64,000 bases of DNA, from NCBI RefSeq assembly GCF_027595985.1, contig NC_073311.1, positions 52,491,292-52,555,291 of the forward strand, given 5' to 3'. Every line of letters starts with the position of its first letter. Position 1 is the first letter of the stretch. Below, piece by piece: positions 56,476 to 64,000 of the stretch. The DNA is from Sorex araneus (lineage: Eukaryota > Chordata > Mammalia > Eulipotyphla > Soricidae). The translations under genes were made by a program, and so were the position numbers. The notes beneath the pieces are model-generated. The model was not told the origin of the DNA, did no database searches, and worked only from the letters and a program-made list of their open reading frames with translations.

Positions 56476-57249
56476 TGTGCTGTATTTTACCAAATCATCT
56501 GCTTTTAAACATTTGGGGTTTTTCCAGATTTTGACTATTGTGAATAATGCTGCAATGAATCACAAAATCCCATTAATCGTCGATTTCTCGAGCGGGCTCA
56601 GTAACCTCTCCATTCGTCCTTTCCCTGAGATCTTAGAAGTCTCTCTCGACTTGGCCCTCCCAAGGATGTTGATGTCACACTGGAGGCTCTTTCAGGGTCA
56701 GGGGAATGGGATCCAGCTTGTTACTGGCTTTAGCATATGAATACACCATGGGAAGCTTGCAAGGCTGTCCCATGTGGGCAGGAAACTCTCAGAAGCTTGC
56801 CAGTTCCTCCCAGAGGGAGAAGTAGGCTAGAAGATATCGCTTCTGGGAGTTTGCTTTTAAGTCTCTGGATGTTGGCCCTTGATGGGATTACACACACCTG
56901 GGTTCCTCTGCCAGTACCTTCATGCATGAGGCCTGTCCGAACGTGTGGAGAGGAGCCTTGAGCATGGCTGTAACTAGGTTCCAGTGGTCTTTGGCCACCG
57001 GGAGCTCTGCTCAGGGCAGGAAGGGAAGCTGGAGCCCATCCCCTCCGAAGAGCCTCGGGGAAGACAGCCAGACGTGCAGGCAAGAGACTCTCTGCTCTCT
57101 GCTGCAATGAATATATGAGTGTAAATGTCTTTTTTTTTCTTTTCAGTTTTTAGTTCTTTGGGGTAGATGCCAAGATGTGGAATTGCTGGGTCATATGGAA
57201 GTTCAATTTCTGCTTTTTTTGAGATGTGCCCCTATTGTTTTCCAAAAGA
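56476..57249 (-). mobile_element. Old L1 ORF2 fragment split by composite element
   Basis: AAACATTTGGGGTTTTTCCAG...GTGAATAATGCTGCAATGAA on the left and TTGGGGTAGATGCC...GGTCATATGGAAG on the right are adjoining L1 blocks. They are separated by the insertion at 56561-57101. Confidence 0.8.
56561..57101 (-). mobile_element. Composite retroposon, inverted copy
   Basis: 541 bp, bounded by a 12-bp duplication GCTGCAATGAAT (56549-56560 and 57102-57113) within L1. In reverse orientation it has the same head, middle and SINE-B-type end as 54341-54932. No poly(A). Confidence 0.88.
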
Positions 57250-57432
57250 TTAGACCAGAACAATAGTGCAGCAGGTAGGGTGATTGCCCTGCATGCAACC
57301 AAGCCAGGTTCAATCCCCAGCACCATATATGGTGCCCTGAGCCCCACCAGAAGGGAGCACTGAGCCCTGAGCTCAGAGTCTGGAGTAAGACCTGAGCACC
57401 ACAAGGTGTGGCCCCCCAAAAAATTTAAAATA
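57250..57432 (+). repeat. Old SINE-A-like element
   Basis: TAGACCAGAACAATAGTGCAGC through CAAGGTGTGGCCCCCC; the older GCACCATATATGG variant. Confidence 0.78.
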
Positions 57433-57636
57433 AAAAATGTGGACCAGTCAACATTCCCAGCAGTAGAGGGGATAGACAAATAGACAAATTATTTGATCAT
57501 GATTTTGCATACGATTAAAAAAATCTTAAAATTGTTCCTTTTAGTTATAAAAAATCACAGATAACATTTTAATATATTTTAATATATGCAGAATAGACAT
57601 TGGATTATGTGCTATAATTTTTAGGTTTCCTATGTA

Positions 57637-57842
57637 GAACCTGGCAAGCTACCCGTGGTGTATTCGGTATGCCAAAAATAGTAACGATAAGTCTCATTCC
57701 CCTGACCCTGAAAGAGCCTCCAATCATTGAGAAAGATGAGTAAGGAAAGGCTGCTAAAAATCTCAGGGCTGAGAGGAATAGAGACGTTACTGGTGCCTGC
57801 TCGAGTAAATTGATGAACGGGACGACAGTGATAAAGTGATGC
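57637..57842 (+). repeat. 5'-truncated composite/SINE-B element
   Basis: ACCTGGCAAGCTACCCGTGG, CTCATTCCCCTGACCCTGAA and the end GACAGTGATAAAGTGAT. It links the SINE-B core with the extra middle block of the composite elements. Confidence 0.8.
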
Positions 57843-58775
57843 AAACTTTTATAAGACAGGAAATAATTGAAACTTTGTTAGTAAAGTGAAAAGGAAATTT
57901 GCATAGGAAATTGAGACTTGACTGGTAATTCATAATTCCAGGGACCAGTTTTGGGAAAAATTAAATAATTTGACATCTCACCTAACTTCTAAAAAATAGT
58001 ATTCTAAGTAATAAAGTGAAGGAAAAAAATTTCTTTTCTAACTTTCCCACTGGGAATCTTAAAACACTAAAAACTTTTCTTTCTTCTACAGTTTCTTAAA
58101 GAACTGCCTCTTTTCCTAAGCTTTACACAATTTGTATAATTTAGCATTCTTTAATACTTCTTGTTATCTATATACAGGAATTCTACAGAATGTAGATTTT
58201 ATACATTCTACATGTAAATTCTACATACTCTGCATGTAGAATGTCAGTCATGAATTTCACTGAACACATCTTTTCTTAAACACAGTTCTGGATGATCCGT
58301 GTTTCTGAGCAAGACTTATGACAGAGTAATGTTCATCTCAAACATGTATCTACGTTCCCTTTCCATTCTAAAAACAGACAGAACATTCAAACACTTGAAA
58401 GGAGCAAATTAGAACAAAACATAGTAGTGGTTTCTAAGATACATTAATGATTCCTAAATATTCATAAACATAAATTATATAATTAGAAGTTAATAAAGTA
58501 TATAGGTAAAATACAATATTTGTACTATTATCAATTGATAACTATATAGAATTTCTTACAATATTTTTTAACGTTCAGTTGCTTTTCTGAAAAAGATCAG
58601 CTGCAATTTTTCTCTATTCTTTTTCTAAAGTATGTTTATACATAGCACCTGTGAGACACTTAGTAAAGACTTCTATATCCAACTCTTTGGAAACGTCCCA
58701 ATTATATATAAAGCAACCTGAGTAGAAAGTTACAGACTCATGAGTCCATTTTTTCATGAGGACACGTGGTCCCAC
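57843..58775. other. TAS2R downstream flank
   Basis: AT-rich. Blocks near 58130-58260 match the 3' flanks of the other receptor copies (ATAATTTAGCATTCTT type). No other gene. Confidence 0.5.
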
Positions 58776-59693
58776 TTATTTCCTTCCTCTTGACTGGAAT
58801 CTCTGCTGCCACAGAAGTGACAGAAAGACTTCTTTTAGTTTCTTATTTCCCAAAATCAGGATAAATGAGTGACTTGAAGGATACAGGGCTAAAAGAATCT
58901 GGCAAACATGAAAGAACGGTTCGTTTTTCAACATTTCTGAATTCCAGATTGAGATGATTACCGTCACAAAGTAACTGGTATAGAGCAAGAGAAAGGAGGT
59001 CACAGTCTGCATGGCTCGGATGTGGACCTTGGAGCTGAGATCTTGAGGTTCTTGCCCATTCTTTTTCATCTTCTTGAAATGTTTCCACAGGGAAAAGATT
59101 AACAGCAGAAAAGATATCAGAGACATAGTGAAAGGTATAAAGTTTGATACTAGGAAGACAGACATGCTGGAAAGTCGTACAATGTCATTCCACTTGGTCT
59201 TCCGAGTCACGTTTCCACCGCATTCATTCTTCCACACATTTTCATCTGCGCTTACCTTTACGAGATGAAAGATCAGAGAGGGCAAACTCCCCAGCAGTAA
59301 GATAAGGACAACTTTATGAACTCTTCTTTTTAAATAAAAAAATAGAACGCTAGAAAAACTGACTATCTTGAGCACATAGAGTATGCTGAGACTAATAACA
59401 AGCCAGATGCTAAAATGGTTGCTCACGATCCAGATGATATTACCGATAATAAATACTTTTAAATTACATGAAGCTGCATTAAACATGGTTGCAATCCAAT
59501 ATATTTCTATTACCCAAAGCAAACCCATCCTGGAGATGGCCAAAACTGTGAGTATTTGATCTACACAGGAGACCTTTCGACTCTTGACCCAGTCAATACA
59601 GTTCACCAGCACTATGAAGCCATTGGCAAAATTTCCTAGAATAAATTCTGTCATTGTTAGGATGGAAAAAACAATGGTCAGAAAGGTTATCAT
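58776..59693 (-). CDS. TAS2R: Bitter taste receptor, TAS2R14/46-like
   Basis: Intact receptor of 305 residues from the ATG at 59693 (MITFLT), which aligns with the starts of the other copies. An in-frame ATG 30 bp upstream would add 10 residues and is less likely. Seven helices. LAISR (51-55), SLSILYVLKIVSF (101-113), HIRAMQT (224-230) and HSFILILGNKKLKEVF (275-290) follow family order. The second extracellular loop sequon NVT is at 161-163. The basic tail ends QSRGRK. Of the copies here it keeps the most family-typical TM1 (LGNFANGFIVLVN) and TM5. Ligand unknown. Confidence 0.96.
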   Translation of the reverse strand: MITFLTIVFSILTMTEFILGNFANGFIVLVNCIDWVKSRKVSCVDQILTVLAISRMGLLWVIEIYWIATMFNAASCNLKVFIIGNIIWIVSNHFSIWLVISLSILYVLKIVSFSSVLFFYLKRRVHKVVLILLLGSLPSLIFHLVKVSADENVWKNECGGNVTRKTKWNDIVRLSSMSVFLVSNFIPFTMSLISFLLLIFSLWKHFKKMKKNGQEPQDLSSKVHIRAMQTVTSFLLLYTSYFVTVIISIWNSEMLKNEPFFHVCQILLALYPSSHSFILILGNKKLKEVFLSLLWQQRFQSRGRK

Positions 59694-60015
59694 TTCTAGG
59701 GGAAAAGTCAAATCTAAAATCACTAAAATTTCTCGTTGTGAGCCTTTAATATTCAGATCTTAATTCTTTGAGCACATGGTACCTGGAAGTGCATAAAATC
59801 CTCGTTTTAATTCTGACATCAGTGTTAAGATGAAAACAACCGGGGTGTGATAATATAAAAGCTTAAATGTTGTCTTTCAATGAGCTATTTGATAAATGCT
59901 GCAGTCCCAAACATCTCAAATTATCTCTGTTCATCTACTTTATGTCCTTGCTATAAATCAGCTACCATATTCCATAACTGATGATCATGTAAATGCCAAA
60001 GTCTCATTTGCTAGC

Positions 60016-60023
60016 ATGCAAAT
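60016..60023 (-). promoter_or_regulatory. Octamer motif upstream of TAS2R at 58776
   Basis: Exact ATGCAAAT within CATTTGCTAGCATGCAAATGG, about 323 bp upstream of the start codon. Confidence 0.45.
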
Positions 60024-60123
60024 GGAACATATTTTCTTTCATTGTTTTGCAATTTTTCTCTGTGACCTCTCCATCATTTGTGTTCATCAACACTGCCTGT
60101 CATTTAGTAAAATTTTAAATCCA

Positions 60124-60272
60124 ATACAGCACCAGAGAGAGTGGACTGAGTGTATACTTTGCATGCAGGAGGCCCGGGTTCAATCCCCAGTACTACATGG
60201 TTCTCTGAACACTAAATCAGCTTTAGTCCACAAACTCCACTAGGTGTGGCCCCAAAATTTAAAAAAAAATAA
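60124..60272 (+). repeat. Old SINE-like element
   Basis: CCCGGGTTCAATCCCCAGTAC and GGTGTGGCCCCAAAAT with an A-rich end. Confidence 0.65.
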
Positions 60273-60368
60273 ATTAAAATAATTGAAACAAAATGAAATC
60301 AAATAAGCTTATCACAAAGTAAGTATCTGAAATGTTAAATGAAGATTCATCATCTTCACTATGAACTT

Positions 60369-60539
60369 CTTTTTTCTTTTTGGGTTACACCCAGCGATTC
60401 TCAGGGGTAACTCCTGGTTCTGCACTCAGGAATTACTCCTGGCAGTGCTTGGGGGACCATATGGGATGCTGGTGATCAAACCCAGGTCGACCGCATGTAA
60501 AGCAAACGCCCTATTTGCTGTACTATAGCTCTAGCACCA
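60369..60539 (-). repeat. SINE-A
   Basis: TTTTTGGGTTACACCCAGCG to CTATAGCTCTAGCACC. Confidence 0.92.
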
Positions 60540-60950
60540 ATTTTTGTTTTTAATGTCAGATTTAAATAGAAAGAATCCAAGTTGTTCCTGTCAAAGTACC
60601 AAGGACAATTTGGGGACAAAGAGTTTCTACAGGTTGCATAAGGACACAAATATTAAGTGTATTTTTCCTTTAAATTTTATGAATACTCACACATACTCAT
60701 AAGCGTACCACATGCCTCATTGATAAAGAGTTATTGTCCCATACTTTACAAGACGAAAAATATCCCCAGGAAGTTTCTCTAGATTTAAATCCACATTTTC
60801 TCTCATTCCATTTCTTAGCTTTTTAATAATAGTTACCAGATATATCTTTCATACTAGGAATTTAATAAAATTTTTCTCTGGTCAATTTAATATTTGTCTC
60901 AACTCTTTAAACAAAATATTCAATGTCTTAGAACTATTTATGTATTTAAT

Positions 60951-61116
60951 TTTGCTTTTTGGGTCACACCCAGCGATGCACAGGGGTTATTCCTGGCTCT
61001 GCACTCAGAAAACACTCCTGGCGGTACTCAGGGGACCATATGGGATGCTGGGAATCGAACCCAGGTTGGCCACGTGCAAGGCAAATGACCTACCTGCTGT
61101 ACTATCGCTCTACCCC
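60951..61116 (-). repeat. SINE-A
   Basis: TTTTTGGGTCACACCCAGCG to CTATCGCTCTACCCC. 60540-60950 is AT-rich with nothing else. Confidence 0.92.
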
Positions 61117-61356
61117 TATTTCTTTATTTCTAAAGAACATGTAGTTTCTGTACTAGAGTCTACAGTCACTAGTTATGAATATTCACATTCATTTATTGTT
61201 TAACTTTTGCCTCTCTTTGCATTTAGTGCACTTCCAATTTTATTGAAAAGAAATTTAATACACATAAATATGAACTAAATGACTTGGTTTTCTCTCTTAT
61301 TTCCTTATCTGATGGTATAAAATATATGAATTTATCAAGTATTAGTAATTTCTCTT

Positions 61357-61518
61357 TACTTTCGGGTTACACCTGGCAGTGCTCTGGGCTTACTCCAGGG
61401 TCTCTGCTCAAGCATTACTCCCGCAGTGTTGAGGTATCAGAGATAGTGTTGGTTTTCATATTGGGGATCAGCTGCATGCAAGGCAAGCACGTTACGCTCT
61501 GTACTATCTCTCTGGCCT
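61357..61518 (-). repeat. Old SINE-A
   Basis: TTCGGGTTACACCTGGCAG to CTATCTCTCTGGCC. Confidence 0.75.
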
Positions 61519-61544
61519 TTCATGTGTTTATAATTTATCTCATA

Positions 61545-61860
61545 GTTGTTTTTTTAACTTTATTGAAGTACTATGGTTTACAGTAATTTAGCAGTGGTTC
61601 TACAAACATCATTCCAACAGCAAACCCACCACCAGAGAACACACGCTTCCCTGCACCAAGGTCCTAGAGGTCTCTCCTGATCAATCCCTTGTCTTACTTC
61701 CAATCTCAGTTCTATGGACCGTCTCTAGTTTTGCTGCCTTTGACCATTTTCTGCTCCCATACTGTGCGTCTTTAAGTCCCACATATGAAGAATTCATTCT
61801 GCATCTATCCCTTTTCGTTCTGAGTGAATTCTATCTCATAATTTTTAAATTCATAAAATC
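61545..61860 (-). mobile_element. L1 3' UTR, reverse strand
   Basis: ACTTTATTGAAGTACTATGG to GCGTCTTTAAGTCCCACATATG, typical of mammalian L1 3' regions read in reverse. Confidence 0.65.
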
Positions 61861-61868
61861 TAGATCTT

Positions 61869-62053
61869 GGGGCTGGAGAGATAGCACAGCGGGTAGGGCG
61901 TTTGCCTTGCACGCGCCTGACCCGGGTTCAAATCCCAGCATCCCATATGGTCCCCTGAGCATGGCCAGGGGTAATTACTGAGTGCAGAGCCAGGAGTAAC
62001 CCCTGTGCATCGCCAGGTGTGACCCAAAAAGCAAAAAAATAAAATAAAATAAA
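61869..62053 (+). repeat. SINE-A, recent
   Basis: Perfect 16-bp duplication ATAAAATCTAGATCTT (61853-61868 and 62054-62069). Near-consensus body, tail of AAAAT repeats. Confidence 0.96.
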
Positions 62054-62219
62054 ATAAAATCTAGATCTTACTACTTCTTCTGGGGAGGAGGTTATCTTGT
62101 TTTGTATGTACACGGGTTACATTCTGTTCTGTAGAAATATTAATTTTTCACTTCATTTGCAAATCAACTATGCTATTAGGAAATGTATATACTGCCAAAT
62201 TCTCTGGGAATAGAATCGT

Positions 62220-62760
62220 GGAGATTAATTTTTAATAAAATTTTATAGATTGAAATTCTGTGACCTACATGGTTTCTCATGCACATAATTCCAACACAAC
62301 ACCTCTCACCAGTGTCCCCACTTTCCTTTCCCAGGACATCAATGCTTCTCCCTCTCAACAACCTCCTTTCCCACCACCAATAATAACTCAATTGTGTGGA
62401 TCAGTTCTCCCATTGGCTTGCTACCTAGCTGTGTATCTTTAAGTCCCACATATAAGAGACATCAGTCTGTATTGATCCCTTTCCTTCCAACTAATTTCAC
62501 TCAGCATGTTATCCATATTGTTACAACTTGCATGATTTTGTTCTTTCTTACAGCTACATAGTATTTGTGGTGGCTAATGTTACATATAATTTTGACTGGG
62601 TCCAAAGGCGATCAGATACTGGTATAAACGTTTTACTGGGTGTATGTGTCATGGTGTTTCTGGTTAAGACTAAGCTTCCAATCAGTAAAATGAGTAAGGA
62701 AGATATTCTTCTCATTGCATCTTACAATTCTCTACCAATCCATTGAGGGTCCGAAAAAAG
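62220..62760 (-). mobile_element. L1 3' UTR and ORF2 end, reverse strand
   Basis: GTATCTTTAAGTCCCACATAT, CTTACAGCTACATAGTATTTG, AATTTTGACTGGGTCC. No open frame. 62761-63160 after it is AT-rich with nothing recognised. Confidence 0.65.
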
Positions 62761-63160
62761 CAAAAGACAGAATTTACTCTTCCTTCTCTACAAGACAAAC
62801 TTTAAGTTTCACATTGTCCACCTGACTTCAAACTTAGGAAGTGATTCAATATGCTAGCATTTTATCCTATTTCTCATGCTTGTAAACTCAGACTGAAAAT
62901 TTGCCAGTGATTTCATGACTCCTTCCATAATATAGCGTAAGATTTCTCAATTCCATAAATACATGAAGCCATTAATTATCATAAACTTATATGTGCTATT
63001 ATAACCTATATCTGTTTGTATTCTATTTATTTTTGTTCCCAAGGGAAATCTAGCAGATATAAGTACGTATAGTTATATTTAAATTTTTTAACAAAATTTT
63101 TCCAAAATTACTATATAAAAAGTCATTATCATAAATAATGTATTTTGATAACTAATGACT

Positions 63161-63414
63161 ATGTGCTGGAGTGATAGCACAATGGCAGGGCATTTGCTTT
63201 GCACGCGGCCGACCCAGATTCGATTCCTCCGCCCCTCTTGGAGATCCCGGAAAGCTACTGAGAGTATCTCTCCCACACATGGCAGAGCCTGGCAAGCTAC
63301 CTGTGGTGTATTTGATATGCCAAAAACAGTAACAACAAGTCTCACAATGGATATGTTACTGGTGCCCGCTCGAGCAAATTGATGAGCAATGGGATAACAG
63401 TGATACAGTGACAG
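63161..63414 (+). repeat. SINE-B
   Basis: Head GTGCTGGAGTGATAGCACAATGG, tail ACAGTGATACAGTGACAGTGA. Confidence 0.92.
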
Positions 63415-63479
63415 TGAATGACTGTATAATCTATTTATGATAAAAAGAAAAATACAGTGAGTCAGAAAAACTGGTTTTC

Positions 63480-63650
63480 AGGGCTGGAGAAGCAGTACAG
63501 TGGGAAGGGTGCTTACCTTGCCCACTGCTGGCCTGGGTTCAATCCCTGAATCCATGTGATCCCCTGAGCTCTGCCAGGAATGAGTCCTGAGCACAGAGGT
63601 AGGAATAAGGCCTGAGTACTGCTATGTGTGGCCCCAAAGCAAAAATAAAT
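63480..63650 (+). repeat. Old SINE-A-like element
   Basis: AGGGCTGGAGAAGCAGTACAG to ATGTGTGGCCCCAAAGC. 63651-64000 is AT-rich, with no gene seen. Confidence 0.78.
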
Positions 63651-64000
63651 TAATTATTAATAATCATAAATGCTTTTTAGTTGTATAATGAGGCTGGAGT
63701 AAACCACCATAGATTTGTTGGTTTACACACAAATTATTCTACAGTGCTGCTAAAGGCCACTAATCTAAAATCATCTTAAAATAATCCATCTTTCTCACTT
63801 TCTCACCTTAGTCATATACTGCTATATTATGATACAAAATAATTTTTATCAATCCACAGTATAAATTTATTTATATGTCACATACACAGTGTTGCATTTC
63901 ATATCCCATTAACAGCTTTATAATTGTTCTTGTATTCAGTACTATTGTAAGAGCAAGCATTATAGAGCAGAAATATTTTCATTAAATGAACATTAAGTTA

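Overview
The window is mammalian nuclear DNA, almost certainly from a shrew (Soricidae, probably Sorex). The evidence is dozens of copies of a tRNA-derived SINE whose head begins GGGGCTGGAGCGATAGCACA, which I recognise as the shrew SOR family. Many 5'-truncated L1 copies are present too. The only host genes I can support are intronless bitter taste receptors (TAS2R), all on the minus strand. They most resemble the TAS2R14/TAS2R46 group that forms a tandem cluster in other mammals. Five are intact (3014-4012, 27406-28332, 36740-37642, 46266-47168, 58776-59693). One is a pseudogene split by insertions (22282-23946) and one is a 3' fragment (52976-53226).

The cluster grew by local duplication. 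The first gene and the 22-24 kb pseudogene share flanks on both sides (about 1-4.9 kb against about 9.6-25.1 kb). The genes at 36.7 and 46.3 kb lie in a clear tandem duplication (about 33.4-38.6 kb and 43.0-48.1 kb). Five of the six gene copies with a 5' end carry an octamer-like element (ATGCAAA[T/C], or a diverged form) 315-350 bp upstream of the start.

From 13109 to 22281 lies a 9.2-kb betaretrovirus-like endogenous provirus on the minus strand. It has 384-bp LTRs differing at one base and a 6-bp target duplication. Its primer-binding site matches tRNA-Lys1,2. It has gag, pro (dUTPase, protease, G-patch) and pol joined by two predicted -1 frameshifts, and an env remnant lacking nearly all of the surface subunit. 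pol carries two compensating frame breaks. Upstream of gag, an 81-bp tandem repeat keeps a frame open into gag and adds a repeat domain and a hydrophobic segment.

The rest is retroposon debris. I use two labels. SINE-A has the tRNA-like head, a body ending in GTGTGACCCAAAAA and a poly(A) tail. SINE-B has the same head but a different body, ending in short ACAGTGAT-type repeats with no poly(A). Three further elements join a GC-rich head to a SINE-B tail and are bounded by 11-14 bp target duplications, so they look like a composite (SVA-like) retroposon family. An RTE-clade reverse transcriptase fragment lies at 12.1-12.8 kb.

Functionally the host genes are independent single-exon GPCR genes. 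The proviral genes form one gag-pro-pol transcription unit plus a broken env.
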